Positions 1 through 9,985 are shown, counted from the stretch's first letter. The stretch: DNA of 64,000 bases from CAIXSC01 sp046349915 (GCA_046349915.1 JAXMBL010000004.1:1550001-1614000); one strand, 5' to 3'. A program made the numbers and translations. Notes: generated by a model not told the origin, from the sequence alone.

Positions 1-7
1 CCGCCTT

Positions 8-1843
8 TTGACGATCTACCTGCTCCTGCTCGCCGCTCTTCTCTCGCTCGCCGTCGGCATGACGGTTGCCTCGAGATCGGCAGCGCAGGAAAAGCCGCCG
101 CATAACCAGGATCGACCGCCGGGGCCGGCGCTATCGCCCGAGGAGGCGATTAAAAAAATGACCGTGCCCGAAGGGTTCTCCGTCGAGATCGTCGCGGCCG
201 AACCCGACATCGTGAATCCGATCGCGATGACGTTCGACGAGCGGGGGCGAGTCTGGGTGACGGAGAGCTTCGAATATCCACGACGCGAGCCGGGGCCAGG
301 ACGTGATCGAGTCAAGGTGCTGGAAGACACCGACGGCGATGGACGGATGGACAAAGTAACCGTCTTCGCCGAAGGCTTGAACATTCCATCGGGGATCGCG
401 GTCGGTCATGGCGGCGTTTGGGTCGCCAATGCGCCCGATATCTTGTTCCTCCAAGACACCGATGGCGATGGCAAGTCCGATAAGTCCACGGTCGTCGTCA
501 CGGGGTTCGGCCGAACCGATACTCATGAACTTCCTAACTCGTTGACCTGGGGGCCAGACGGCTGCCTGTACGGCCTAAACGGCGTCTTCAATCACAGCAA
601 GGTGACGCATCAGGGGAAGCAATTCGACTTTACCTGTGCTCTGTTTCGCATTCACCCGAAGACGCACTCGTTTGAACTTTTCGCGGAGGGGACGAGCAAT
701 CCCTGGGGGGTTGCTTGGGACCCCGAAGGATCGGCGTTCGTGAGCGCGTGCGTGATCGATCACCTTTGGCACTTGACCGAGTCGGGCTACTACCATCGAC
801 AAGGCGGTCCCTATCCGCCATTCACTTGGAAGATCGAGTCCATCGTTTCGCATAAGCATCAAAAGGCGGCCTACTGCGGCATTCACTACTTCGACAGCGA
901 CGCCTATCCCGAGTCGTTCCGCGACAAACTGTACATGGGCAACATTCATGGCGGTTGCATTAACGTCGATTCGCTGCGACGCAACGGTTCGACCTATGCG
1001 GGCGAAGGTCACCCCGACTTCCTGACCGCAAACGACGCCTGGTTCATGCCCGTCGTGCAGAAGACGGGGCCCGATGGTTGCTTGTATGTACTGGATTGGT
1101 ACGACCGCTATCACTGCTACCAAGATGCCAACCGCGACCCCAAGGGCATCGATCGCCTCAAGGGACGACTTTACCGAGTGCGATATAAGGACTCGCCTCG
1201 AGCCCCGCGGATGAATCTGGCGAAGGAATCGGATGCTCAGTTGATCGAGCGTTTGCACAGTCCCAACGTGCTGCTGCGAGATTTGGCTCAGCGGCTGTTG
1301 GTGGAACGCCAGTTGGCGGGAGCGTCGGCGACAAGGACCGAATCGCTCGAAAAACTCGTGCTCGACGAAGCGGCGCCCCGCAAAACTCGACTCCATGCCC
1401 TCTGGTCGCTCGTGGGCGGCGGGATGCTGCGTCCCGAGTTTCAGGCGAGTCTATTGAAGCACGCTGATCCCATTTTCCGAGCTTGGGGCGTGCGGGCGGC
1501 GGGCAATGCGCGCGAGGTTGATGCGACGATTCGGGAGCAAGTGATCAAGCTGGCCGACGACCCATCGCCTGACGTCAAGTTGCAAGTCGCCATTGCCTCT
1601 CGCAAGGTCGTGGGCGTCGATCCCTTGCCCGTCTTGATGAAGGTGCTGGTAAGTTGCGGCGATGACAAGTTGATCCCGCACATTGTCTGGCAGAATTTGC
1701 ATCCCGAGTTGGAGAAACGCGCGCCGGAATTCTTGCAGATGGTCAAGCAATACGACCTCAAGCAGACGCCCAATCTCGCGAAACTCATGCCCCGCGTGAC
1801 GGAGCGGATTCTTGCCAGCACGAAAGGCAAGAAGAAGGAATGA
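8..1843 (+). CDS. PVC-type membrane-bound dehydrogenase (DUF7133) with HEAT-like tail; 5' end uncertain
   Basis: A six-bladed-propeller-type dehydrogenase of the planctomycete PVC family, presumably periplasmic. The segment beginning MTVPEGFSVEIVAAEPD, the motif VWVTESFEYP and repeated Asp-rich DTDGDG loops are hallmarks of DUF7133. The last ~200 residues look like HEAT-type helical repeats. A hydrophobic leader ending near SRSAAQE is a probable signal peptide. The first start in the window is TTG at 8, but the frame is open to the window edge, so the true start may lie upstream. In most family members this domain, the HEAT repeats and a c-type cytochrome form one protein; here the cytochrome is the next gene, overlapping by 4 bp. 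The substrate is unknown. Confidence 0.85.
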   Translation: MTIYLLLLAALLSLAVGMTVASRSAAQEKPPHNQDRPPGPALSPEEAIKKMTVPEGFSVEIVAAEPDIVNPIAMTFDERGRVWVTESFEYPRREPGPGRDRVKVLEDTDGDGRMDKVTVFAEGLNIPSGIAVGHGGVWVANAPDILFLQDTDGDGKSDKSTVVVTGFGRTDTHELPNSLTWGPDGCLYGLNGVFNHSKVTHQGKQFDFTCALFRIHPKTHSFELFAEGTSNPWGVAWDPEGSAFVSACVIDHLWHLTESGYYHRQGGPYPPFTWKIESIVSHKHQKAAYCGIHYFDSDAYPESFRDKLYMGNIHGGCINVDSLRRNGSTYAGEGHPDFLTANDAWFMPVVQKTGPDGCLYVLDWYDRYHCYQDANRDPKGIDRLKGRLYRVRYKDSPRAPRMNLAKESDAQLIERLHSPNVLLRDLAQRLLVERQLAGASATRTESLEKLVLDEAAPRKTRLHALWSLVGGGMLRPEFQASLLKHADPIFRAWGVRAAGNAREVDATIREQVIKLADDPSPDVKLQVAIASRKVVGVDPLPVLMKVLVSCGDDKLIPHIVWQNLHPELEKRAPEFLQMVKQYDLKQTPNLAKLMPRVTERILASTKGKKKE

Positions 1844-3141
1844 GGATTGCAAGGATGACGCCATTACGTCACGCGACAACTGCCTGCCTTACGGTTGCCT
1901 GCTTGCTGTGTGGGCTGCTCCTGTCCAACGGCGCAGCTGCGGCCGCTGACGAGTCGGCGACCGTCGACATTGATTCCGTGGTCCTGACGTTGGAATTAGT
2001 CGCCGACGCGGATGCGGAAGCGACTCGTCAGTGTCTCAAGGTGTTGAGCGAGAAGATCGAATCTCGCGAGGTGGCGGCCGAAACTCGACGAGTGCTGGCC
2101 GAGCGGCTCGAGCCAATCTTGAAGTCGTTGATGTCGCGAGACGCAGCCGACTCGCCGCGCGACGACGCGGCTCTGTTGGCGGCGTCGCTGAAAATGCCTC
2201 CGGGGATCGCCGCCGCGGAAAAGATGGCTCGCGATGGCCGCTTGTCGGTCGACCTGCGCCGCCGCGCGCTGGGCTCGCTTATCTTCTCCAACGTGGTCGA
2301 TATCTCGGCCCTGGCTTCCGATCTGCTGGACGCCAATCGCGGCGAATCGCTTGAAGCAAGAACCTCGCTGCTGGGGCAGTTAGGACGAGCGGGAGACAAT
2401 CGATTGGCTGCGACTGTGTTGCGGCGTTACGCGGGATTCGAGCCTGAGTTGAAGCCGAAGGCCATCGAGTTGCTGACTCAACGGCCCGCCTGGAGTCATG
2501 TCCTCTTGGATGCGATCGCTCAAGGCGATATCCCGGCGAACTCGCTGAATGTCAACCAAGTAACTCGGCTGTTGGCGAGCAAGGACGAGGCGTTGAAGAA
2601 GCGAGTGGCGGCGATTTGGGGAACTGTGCGCGCGGAACGGAATCCTCAACGTGAGCAGTTGATTGCTCGAGTTCGCGAGGAATTGATGACTGCGAAATCG
2701 GATCCTCATCGCGGACAGAGAGTGTTTCAACGAGTCTGTGGTCAATGCCACAAGATCCATGGGGAAGGGCAGGAGGTCGGACCCGACATTACATTGAATG
2801 GCCGCTCGAACCTCGAACAACTCCTCTCGAACGTGCTCGACCCCAGTCTCGTTATCGGGGCTTCGTATCAGGCGCGAATTGTCGTGACGAGCGACGGTCG
2901 AGTGTTGACGGGATTGTTGGTGGAGGACTCGCCCCAGCGAGTTGCGTTGAAGATCCAGGGCGGGAAGATCGAGTTGATTGGGCGAGATGACATCGAGGAA
3001 CTGCGGATCAGTCCACTTTCGCTGATGCCCGAAGGGCTGGAAACGCAACTGCAGCCGCAGGAGCTCTGGGATCTGTTCGCCTTCCTGACGCTCGATAAGC
3101 CACCCAACGACGCCGCCGCTCGCCGTATCCCCGACCGGTGA
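1840..3141 (+). CDS. HEAT-repeat c-type cytochrome, PVC/planctomycete type
   Basis: 433 residues. The start ATG overlaps the upstream stop (ATGA), so translation is probably coupled. A signal peptide (CLTVACLLCGLLLSNGAAAAA) suggests independent export. The middle is helical and HEAT-like. The C-terminal ~140 residues are a planctomycete cytochrome domain (TIGR02603 type) with one haem-binding CXXCH, seen as VCGQCHKIHGEG, followed by GPDIT and DPSLVIGASY. A Met in LSLMPEGL is the likely distal haem ligand. It probably accepts electrons from the dehydrogenase encoded just upstream. Family assignment is firm; the partner role is inferred from gene order. Confidence 0.88.
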   Translation: MRIARMTPLRHATTACLTVACLLCGLLLSNGAAAAADESATVDIDSVVLTLELVADADAEATRQCLKVLSEKIESREVAAETRRVLAERLEPILKSLMSRDAADSPRDDAALLAASLKMPPGIAAAEKMARDGRLSVDLRRRALGSLIFSNVVDISALASDLLDANRGESLEARTSLLGQLGRAGDNRLAATVLRRYAGFEPELKPKAIELLTQRPAWSHVLLDAIAQGDIPANSLNVNQVTRLLASKDEALKKRVAAIWGTVRAERNPQREQLIARVREELMTAKSDPHRGQRVFQRVCGQCHKIHGEGQEVGPDITLNGRSNLEQLLSNVLDPSLVIGASYQARIVVTSDGRVLTGLLVEDSPQRVALKIQGGKIELIGRDDIEELRISPLSLMPEGLETQLQPQELWDLFAFLTLDKPPNDAAARRIPDR

Positions 3142-3243
3142 ACGGGAGACGAGAACATGTCTTGAAGTGCGGTGATTGTGGTAGTTCTGTTGGTGGTGTA
3201 TGTTAATGCCAAGAGTAGGTGTTTGTCTGGCCCTTAAGCGAGC

Positions 3244-4857
3244 GTGTCGAATTCAACGGAATCCAACATGTCGAATAAGGGCAATTCTTTTGCGCAGACA
3301 GAGATACTCGAAGGAGGCAGTAGTCTCCATGTCGCAGAGCTTCAGGCCTATAGGCAACAGTTTGGAAAGCCTAGAGATGGGAGCGATGAACTGTTTCGAG
3401 TCGGCGGCAGGTTGTCTGTCAACCGTCTATTGGGGCAAGGAGGATTCTGTTGTGTTTTCCTTGCAATTGATGAGACCAACGGTCGGCGAGTGGCAATCAA
3501 GTTGCTTCGGCCAGATAAGCTAAATGACGTTGAGTCGGTGAGGAGATTCCGCAGAGAACAGAAGAGCCTGTTTAAACTTGGGGATCTGCCAGGAGTTGTT
3601 TCGTCCTTGGATTTGGGTAATCTGCAGGCGGATGAAGTAAATCAGCCATATTTGTGTATGGCATACGTGCCGGGGCGCACGCTTCGAGCAAAGCTCGAGC
3701 AGTGGCGTTGTTTACCGATCCGAGAGTCCGTTCGGATCTTGACCGAAATCTGCACTACGCTCGATCTCATTCATTCCAACGGCTATACACACCGAGATAT
3801 CAAACCCGAAAACCTCATCGAGGATGCTTCGAATTCCCAGAGGATTTGCATCGCGGACCTCGGACTTGCATTTACCATGGATGACATCGCTGCCGATGTC
3901 TCGCGTGGACAACCGATTGGTACGTTTTCTTACTTTGCGCCTGAGCGCCTTCGGGATCGGTCGAGTGATCTATCGCGAGCGATTGACTGGTTCAGTGTCG
4001 GTTGCATCCTTTACGAAATGTTGGTTGGAGAGAGGGCGTATCCGTTTGGAACCATGAACAATCCAGGGCCTCCCGTGGCGCCGATCGTCTTGAGGGGGGT
4101 GGTTCCGCCAGATCTTTCGGCGTTGGCAATGCGGCTCATCGATCTAGATCCCAGCAAGCGTCCCCAAGGCACGAATGAAGTCTTGGATGTGCTGAACCGA
4201 ATTCAGCCGGAGATCTTGCAAATTGTCGAACCACCTCATTCTGCGTGGCCCCGAGTTTCGACGGCTCAAGTAGGATTGGCGATTCATGGCGCTTGGCCAC
4301 TCAAGTTGAGGCTGCCGGTTGCGTGGATGCCTTGCGCGGATTCGCTAACCTTAGGACTTGCGTCGCGTCGACAGCTTTCGTTAGAGCTATACGAGGCTGT
4401 CTCGCTCAGTATCTCGTTAGTTTCAACGTTTCGCGCTGAACTCCAGCCCGTCGCAGGAAGCCCCTTGGGTAACGTGGACATTGCTGAGCAAATGGTAAAC
4501 GTCAACGCCAGCTTCCCGTTGCTGTCTGCCCTGCTCACGCAGGCGATCAACGTTTGTGCGGCGTGCAGTGCGGCGAGTATTGGATTGCCTCGGTTTTCTA
4601 GTCAGGTGATTCGAACGCGAGAGGCTCTTGAGGGGTTGCTGACTAAGCTCCAGAATTGGGTGCTGGAACAGAACCTCACTCAGGAAGGGGTCGAGGTGGA
4701 TGGTCGAAGGTTGCTCGAATTGACTTCGTCTTTGGAAACCTACCTGTCCGAACTCGTCTGGCTAGAAAGTGGTTGTGTGGAGGATCTATTGAAAGTCGCT
4801 GATTTGATAATGGCTCGCGCCTTCTCAGAGAGTGTGTCCGACCGAATAAGGGCCTAG
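3244..4857 (+). CDS. Serine/threonine protein kinase with helical C-terminal region
   Basis: Hanks-type kinase. The glycine-rich loop GQGGFCCVF is at about residue 62, the ATP-binding Lys in VAIKLL near 85, the catalytic loop HRDIKPEN at about 182, DLG in place of the usual DFG near 205, and APE in YFAPERL near 228. Residues ~350-537 are helical, with no recognised sensor domain and no clear transmembrane segment, so it is probably cytosolic. The start is GTG at 3244; an ATG at 3268 is an alternative. Codons are less GC-rich than in flanking genes. Two small helical proteins follow in the same direction and may be substrates or partners, which is inference. Confidence 0.88.
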   Translation: MSNSTESNMSNKGNSFAQTEILEGGSSLHVAELQAYRQQFGKPRDGSDELFRVGGRLSVNRLLGQGGFCCVFLAIDETNGRRVAIKLLRPDKLNDVESVRRFRREQKSLFKLGDLPGVVSSLDLGNLQADEVNQPYLCMAYVPGRTLRAKLEQWRCLPIRESVRILTEICTTLDLIHSNGYTHRDIKPENLIEDASNSQRICIADLGLAFTMDDIAADVSRGQPIGTFSYFAPERLRDRSSDLSRAIDWFSVGCILYEMLVGERAYPFGTMNNPGPPVAPIVLRGVVPPDLSALAMRLIDLDPSKRPQGTNEVLDVLNRIQPEILQIVEPPHSAWPRVSTAQVGLAIHGAWPLKLRLPVAWMPCADSLTLGLASRRQLSLELYEAVSLSISLVSTFRAELQPVAGSPLGNVDIAEQMVNVNASFPLLSALLTQAINVCAACSAASIGLPRFSSQVIRTREALEGLLTKLQNWVLEQNLTQEGVEVDGRRLLELTSSLETYLSELVWLESGCVEDLLKVADLIMARAFSESVSDRIRA

Positions 4858-4961
4858 TGAGGCCATCCCAGAGAAGAAATACGGGAATGCCGCTATTGAC
4901 TTTTTATGCGCTAGAAACTAGCGTTCACGACCTCATCGGCTAAGATAATTACAGGTGTCGA

Positions 4962-5498
4962 TTGTCAAATCCAACCTCAACTTCGAGAGACTTGGCTCTG
5001 CAGTTGGAAGGTGTGGTCAGTGAGTTGACTGCTCTGCGGCACATTGAGCAAATCCTCATTTCCTCCGTGCATAAGCTGAAGTTTCTCGCGACTGAGTACG
5101 CAGCGGAATTGCACTCGGTGTCCGTCAGCATTGAGACTTGCTACTCGTGGGCATGTGAACTAGCAGGACATGTCCGGTACGCGTGCGACCAGGACATCTT
5201 CTGGAGCGATGAGGCATTGAGATTCGTGGAACGAGTTTCCTCGCAAATCAAGGGCTTGGTCACACAAGTCAGCGAGTCGCTCGGCGTTTGCATGGGAAGA
5301 GTCGATCACGAGCTGACTGAAGTAGAGTGTCGAAAGAGACTCTCGGACGTTTCAGAAGTGGCGAGTCGATTCCACGACGAGTTTCTCGATCTTCAGCAAC
5401 ACGCACGATTCGTACGGATGTTAGTGGGCGATCGGCGAGACAGCTTGTTTCGGTCACTCGAGTTGCTTCACGGTGCTACGAATGAGTCGGGCGTCTAG
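4962..5498 (+). CDS. Small helical protein of unknown function downstream of kinase
   Basis: 178 residues, not recognised. It is predicted almost wholly alpha-helical with coiled-coil character (many Leu/Val/Glu heptad-like positions), and has no signal peptide or membrane segment. The start is TTG with AGGTG a few bases upstream; no ATG occurs in frame until well inside. It lies ~100 bp after the kinase and ~40 bp before another small helical protein, all co-oriented and of similar lower GC. A non-catalytic partner or substrate of the kinase is possible but unproven. Confidence 0.6.
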   Translation: MSNPTSTSRDLALQLEGVVSELTALRHIEQILISSVHKLKFLATEYAAELHSVSVSIETCYSWACELAGHVRYACDQDIFWSDEALRFVERVSSQIKGLVTQVSESLGVCMGRVDHELTEVECRKRLSDVSEVASRFHDEFLDLQQHARFVRMLVGDRRDSLFRSLELLHGATNESGV

Positions 5499-5540
5499 GG
5501 CCGCAGAAGTGCGTGGTCCTAAGAGTTTGGGAGCGAAAAG

Positions 5541-5912
5541 GTGCTAATCGTTTTCGACGAAAAGTGTGAGGCAGGCCGCATCGAGGACCCTGTCATCAAC
5601 TTGCATATCGAGCAGTTTCAGGCGGTAACGCAACGAGTTGCGGAACTTTCGCCGGAAGCATACGCGACACAAGCAAGATGTCTTGCTGAAAGACTATGTG
5701 AGGGGTCTCGCCAAATTGTCTACCGCATGCATCGCGTCACGCGTCATCAGGTGTTGGAGTCGGCGTCATTGTTCGAGAGGGCCGCATCACTTATCGAGAA
5801 TTTGGATTTACGCGAAATCCAAGGTCGTGAGTTGGTGGAGGCCTATGCAAAGCACATACGAAACCGAGCAGAGCTACTTCGCTCCTACCTGAATACCCGA
5901 AACAACGGTTAG
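5541..5912 (+). CDS. Small helical protein of unknown function, third gene of kinase cassette
   Basis: 123 residues, start GTG at 5541 with a GGGAG-like ribosome site just upstream. Composition is helical, rich in Glu, Arg, Ala and Leu, with no signal peptide or membrane segment. It follows the preceding small gene by 42 bp. It is not recognised as any family. The long co-oriented open frame, spacing and shared base composition with the kinase gene support a real gene; function is unknown. Confidence 0.55.
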   Translation: MLIVFDEKCEAGRIEDPVINLHIEQFQAVTQRVAELSPEAYATQARCLAERLCEGSRQIVYRMHRVTRHQVLESASLFERAASLIENLDLREIQGRELVEAYAKHIRNRAELLRSYLNTRNNG

Positions 5913-6212
5913 TATCCAAGTCACTCTGGGACATACCCGGTTCTAGATCGTTCAAGTCCGTCAGACGTCACGACTGTCGTCAATTCAAGACGCGGCACAT
6001 ACACTTTCTCCAGACGAGATCCTCTGAACTTCGTCGACCGGCCGCGCCTTCCAGTTCCCGAAACTGCTCGAAACCTGACCGCCGGGGACCGCAAACTCCC
6101 CCCAGAACGTCTCCTTGGGTTGTCGACTTTCGAGTTGGCTTGATCTATAAGGGGACTCTGATCGGTCCGTTTGGGTTTAAGTTGCTCAGTCCATGGTACT
6201 GGTTTCCTCCGC
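5913..6212. other. Intergenic spacer, 300 bp
   Basis: This separates the kinase cassette from the prenyltransferase/BatA block and probably holds the promoter of the latter. I see no clear -35/-10 pair, terminator hairpin or RNA gene. Frames on the minus strand here overlap the next gene and lack family signals. Confidence 0.4.
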
Positions 6213-7355
6213 ATGCGACGCATCATCCCCACCTTGCTCATCGCCCTCATTTCGCTGACGCCGTGGACGAAAGTCCGTGGTGAAGGAGATTGGGAAATAA
6301 CTCCCGAAAGCGAGGCGGCCCTTAATCGAGGCTTGGACTGGCTCGCTCGCAATCAAGGACGCGAGGGAAGTTGGGACTCGAACGACTTGGGGCTTGTGGG
6401 CATGGGGGCGCTCGCGTTCCTCTCCGCGGGCCATCTGCCTGGACGCGGCCCGCATGGCGAAGTGGTGCAGCGGGCTTTGGATTTTGTCGTTACTCGAGCC
6501 CAGAAGTCGGGCAAACTGAACGTCGCCGATGCCCAGCGTGACATGTACAACCACGGGCTCGCCACGTTCGTGCTCGGACAGGCTCAGGGCATGACGAGCG
6601 TGCAAGATCAGCGGATGAACACCGTACTCGCTCGAGCGCTGCGGTTGATCTCGGATACGCAATGCGAGGATGGCGGGTGGGATTATCGCGCCAAGCGGCA
6701 AGCCAACGGGCACGATTTGAGTCTGGCCGTGATGCAAGCCAAGGCGCTGCGAAGCGCCATGGACTGCGGCTTTGATGTGCCGCCCGAGGTGGTCGATCAA
6801 GCGATTCGCAGCGTCCGCGAACATTACTCGCCCCGCAATGTGTCGCGATCGGCGCCCGAGACGGAACAGATGCGGGCGCCAGGTCAATTCACCTATACCA
6901 AGGGCGGCGGGAGCGGCACGATTGCGATGGCCGCTTGCGGCGTCGTCTGTCTGCAGGAATTCGGACAATACGACGACTGGCGGATCGAGAAGAACATGAC
7001 GGTGATTGGCGAGGCGATTAAGCAGATCCAGAAGCCGCAGGGGCGCAGCGGGACCATGCCGTTCGACGCGTACACGCTGTACTACGTCGGGCAAGCCGTT
7101 TATCAGGTGGGAGGACGCGACTGGGAAGAGAACTATCCGAAGCTCCGCGATTACTTGGTCGCCACGCAGATGGTCAACGCGGGGAGTCCCACAGAGCACG
7201 GCGCGTGGCAAGATCGAGGCGCCGGTGGCGGAGGTCGCATCCAGGGCAAGCCGGGGCAACTGTACGCTACGGCGGTCGCCTGCTTTATTCTGGCCATTCC
7301 CAATCGATATTTGCCTATCTTGCAGGAAGGCCGGATTGAGAGCCTGCGCAAATGA
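6213..7355 (+). CDS. Prenyltransferase/squalene-oxidase repeat (alpha/alpha toroid) protein, exported
   Basis: 380 residues from the ATG at 6213, chosen because it begins a good signal peptide (MRRIIPTLLIALISLTPW); an upstream ATG at 6171 adds an unlikely leader. Repeats of the terpene-cyclase / prenyltransferase alpha-alpha toroid type are visible: GLDWLARNQGREGSW, CEDGGWDYR, GGGSGTIAMAACGVVCL. The DXDD motif of true cyclases is not seen, so an enzymatic cyclase role is unlikely. It overlaps the next gene by 4 bp (ATGA). It begins a seven-gene block with BatA/VWA/MoxR proteins, an association common in planctomycetes. Confidence 0.82.
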   Translation: MRRIIPTLLIALISLTPWTKVRGEGDWEITPESEAALNRGLDWLARNQGREGSWDSNDLGLVGMGALAFLSAGHLPGRGPHGEVVQRALDFVVTRAQKSGKLNVADAQRDMYNHGLATFVLGQAQGMTSVQDQRMNTVLARALRLISDTQCEDGGWDYRAKRQANGHDLSLAVMQAKALRSAMDCGFDVPPEVVDQAIRSVREHYSPRNVSRSAPETEQMRAPGQFTYTKGGGSGTIAMAACGVVCLQEFGQYDDWRIEKNMTVIGEAIKQIQKPQGRSGTMPFDAYTLYYVGQAVYQVGGRDWEENYPKLRDYLVATQMVNAGSPTEHGAWQDRGAGGGGRIQGKPGQLYATAVACFILAIPNRYLPILQEGRIESLRK

Positions 7356-9985
7356 ACTTCCTACCTACTCTCTCGGCGTGGCACTTCGCGGCGGCCGGTC
7401 TCGCGTGTGCCGCTGGCCCCATCATCATTCATCTGCTGAACCGCAGGCGGCCGCGACAGGTGCGCTGGGCCGCCATGGACTTCCTACGCGAGGCCCTTCA
7501 GCGCCATCGTCGCCTGATTCAGATTCGCGATCTTCTCCTGTTGGCCCTGCGAGTCGCCGCGGTGGTGTTGTTTGGGCTCGCACTCGCTCGTCCATATTTC
7601 ACCGCCAGCAGCCAACGATACGATGGCACGCAGCCCCTGCACGCCGTGCTGTTGATCGACAACAGTCTGAGCATGGGCTATCAATCGGTCGGCGGAACTT
7701 TGCTGGAGCAGGCGAAGGCTCGTTCTCGTGAGTTCATTGACCGCTTGCCGCGTGGAAGCCACATCACGGTGGCGCCATTATGCGGCTCGGCGAACGGCGC
7801 AACACTTGATCCGTTCTATGCCAAGGAAGATGCGGTCGAGGCGCTGTCGCGGATCGAGGTCGTGGATCGCGGCGTCAATCTGCGAGCGGCATTGAATCTC
7901 GCAAGGAAAGCCTGTGAATCGTCTCCCGAACTGGCGAAGCGGCTGGTGTTGATCGGCGACCAGCAGGGGCAGAATTGGGTCGATGTCGACGCCGCCGCGT
8001 TGGCCGAGTTGCCGCCGCTCCAGGTGGTCACGGTCGCGGCCGAACGCCCGGAGAATAGTTGGATCGAATCGCTGCGAGTCGGCGGCGATGTCGCGGCCCT
8101 GAACTTGGAGGCCTCGATTATCGCCGAAGTGCGCCATATTGGCGAAGGGCCTCGTCGCGACTTGCCCGTTACGCTGTGGGTCGATGGGCGTCCGGTCGCC
8201 ACGCAAACGGTTACGGTGCCTCCCTCGGAGGGCGCGCGGCAGGTCGTATTCCAGCACGTCTTTGCGGATTATCAACCCGAGGCCGACCGCCCCGTGTTTG
8301 TGCCGATTCACGTATCGCTCGCTCCCGATCAACTGCCCGAGGACGATCAGCGTTTCGGCATCGTTCCCGTGGTCGCGGAACTGCCGGTCGTCTTCGTCGA
8401 TCAGTTGGCCGACGATGAGGAAGATCGCACCCTGCGTCGATTCGGCGAAACTCGTTGGCTTCGCACTCTGCTCAGCGACGCGACTCGCCCCGATCCTTCG
8501 CTGCCGTCGCTCGTGAAAGTGCGACACGTGCGGATCGATCGGCTTTCACGCGATGATCTGGCTGACGCGCGACTCGTGGTCGTGGCGGGGGTGAAGAATC
8601 CAGCCGACAAAGTGGAGTTGTTGCGCGAGTATGTCGAGCAGGGTGGGCAACTGTTGCTGGCCGCGGGCGGCGACTTCGACGCGGGCGCTTGGTCCGAGTC
8701 GGCTTGGCTGGACGGGGCAGGATTGCTTCCCGCCCCGCTTCAACGCGAACCGCTGGGCATTCTCCCTGAACTGGCCACCTCCACGCTGAATCCGTATCAG
8801 TTGATCTTCGAGAGTTTGCGCGACGAGTACTTTGGGTTGCCCAATGTGGCGCCCGAGGAATTACGCGACTTGTACGACGAGCCGTTATTCTTCCAACTGG
8901 TCGACCTCGACTTAAACGACAACGTCCTCGCCAAACTTCGCGAAGCGGAAGTGGCTTGGTTGGAGCGTCAAATCCCCAACGCCGCGGAAGGATCGGCCGA
9001 CGGTTCGGCGACGTCAACCAACACGTCCGCCAAATCCGAGCAGACTAGCTCGAAACCAGACTCGGACCGAACTGCTGGCGTCGAGTTGGCGACTGGGGCG
9101 ACGGAACGAGTGGAGTGGCTGCGTTGGCGCGGCAGCCTGCCGCCGGTCGTGCCCGTGATCGAGGGCCCGCCCGAGAATCGCCGCGCCGAACTCGAAAAGC
9201 TGGCTGAGCTCCGAGTGCCGCGAGTCTTGGCCCGAGTCAACTCGCCGCAACGAGCTCCGTTGCTGGTGGACCGTCGAGTGGGACATGGACGAGTGGTGTT
9301 TATGTCGAGCGGGGTGTTTTCGAGTTGGAACACGCTGCCCGATTCGGCCGCGATGTTTGTTTTCGAGCGATTGGCTCGCGAGATGATCGCCTCGACCTTG
9401 CCACCGTCGCAATTCCCCACGCTCGAGACGATCAAGGTAGCTTTGCCCGAGGTCGATCCCGAGAGTCGGGTCGAGTTGTTGAGGCCCGATCAACCAGGGC
9501 GACCTTCGCCGCTCGACTTCGGCTTCATTGATCCTCAACGCCGAGGAATCACGTTGGCCAACGGGCTGACTCGCGGAATCTACCGCATCACGGCGACGCC
9601 GGCGGACGCGGTGGACCGAACTGGCCCATCCGCGGGCGAAAAGAAGTCGGAGACAAACGAACAGAAGCCGGGGAGTGAGCCGAACGCGGAAGCGTCGGCA
9701 GTGGCCGCCGCGCCGCTCGACTCCGCTCGACAGTTTCCCTTGGCCTTGAACGGGCCGTCCCGCGAGTCCGATTTAGGGCCGTTGCCGAGCGCCCGACAAG
9801 AGGCCTTGGAAGAGAATCCGGCGCTGCGCTGGTTGTCGAGCGGCGAGGCGATCAGTCTAGAGGGAGCTCAACTTCGCGGACAAGGTTCTTGGTGGTGGCT
9901 GGCGCTGTTCGTGCTTGCCGCGCTGGTGTTTGAACTCGTGATCCTAGGACGACTGGCGGCGGGACGCGCCGTGCAAACCACATGA
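7352..9985 (+). CDS. BatA-type membrane protein with VWA domain
   Basis: 877 residues. The N-terminus carries the aerotolerance-regulator (BatA) signature: a membrane segment, IIIHLLNRRRPRQVRWAAM, then a second membrane helix (residues ~58-80). A von Willebrand A domain follows with MIDAS motif DNSLSMG near residue 110. The centre includes a long insertion rich in Ser/Thr/Glu. A C-terminal hydrophobic helix (WWWLALFVLAALVFELVIL) anchors it again. It overlaps both neighbours by 4 bp, so this is a tightly coupled operon. Such proteins work with MoxR ATPases in envelope processes; the exact role here is unknown. Confidence 0.85.
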   Translation: MNFLPTLSAWHFAAAGLACAAGPIIIHLLNRRRPRQVRWAAMDFLREALQRHRRLIQIRDLLLLALRVAAVVLFGLALARPYFTASSQRYDGTQPLHAVLLIDNSLSMGYQSVGGTLLEQAKARSREFIDRLPRGSHITVAPLCGSANGATLDPFYAKEDAVEALSRIEVVDRGVNLRAALNLARKACESSPELAKRLVLIGDQQGQNWVDVDAAALAELPPLQVVTVAAERPENSWIESLRVGGDVAALNLEASIIAEVRHIGEGPRRDLPVTLWVDGRPVATQTVTVPPSEGARQVVFQHVFADYQPEADRPVFVPIHVSLAPDQLPEDDQRFGIVPVVAELPVVFVDQLADDEEDRTLRRFGETRWLRTLLSDATRPDPSLPSLVKVRHVRIDRLSRDDLADARLVVVAGVKNPADKVELLREYVEQGGQLLLAAGGDFDAGAWSESAWLDGAGLLPAPLQREPLGILPELATSTLNPYQLIFESLRDEYFGLPNVAPEELRDLYDEPLFFQLVDLDLNDNVLAKLREAEVAWLERQIPNAAEGSADGSATSTNTSAKSEQTSSKPDSDRTAGVELATGATERVEWLRWRGSLPPVVPVIEGPPENRRAELEKLAELRVPRVLARVNSPQRAPLLVDRRVGHGRVVFMSSGVFSSWNTLPDSAAMFVFERLAREMIASTLPPSQFPTLETIKVALPEVDPESRVELLRPDQPGRPSPLDFGFIDPQRRGITLANGLTRGIYRITATPADAVDRTGPSAGEKKSETNEQKPGSEPNAEASAVAAAPLDSARQFPLALNGPSRESDLGPLPSARQEALEENPALRWLSSGEAISLEGAQLRGQGSWWWLALFVLAALVFELVILGRLAAGRAVQTT

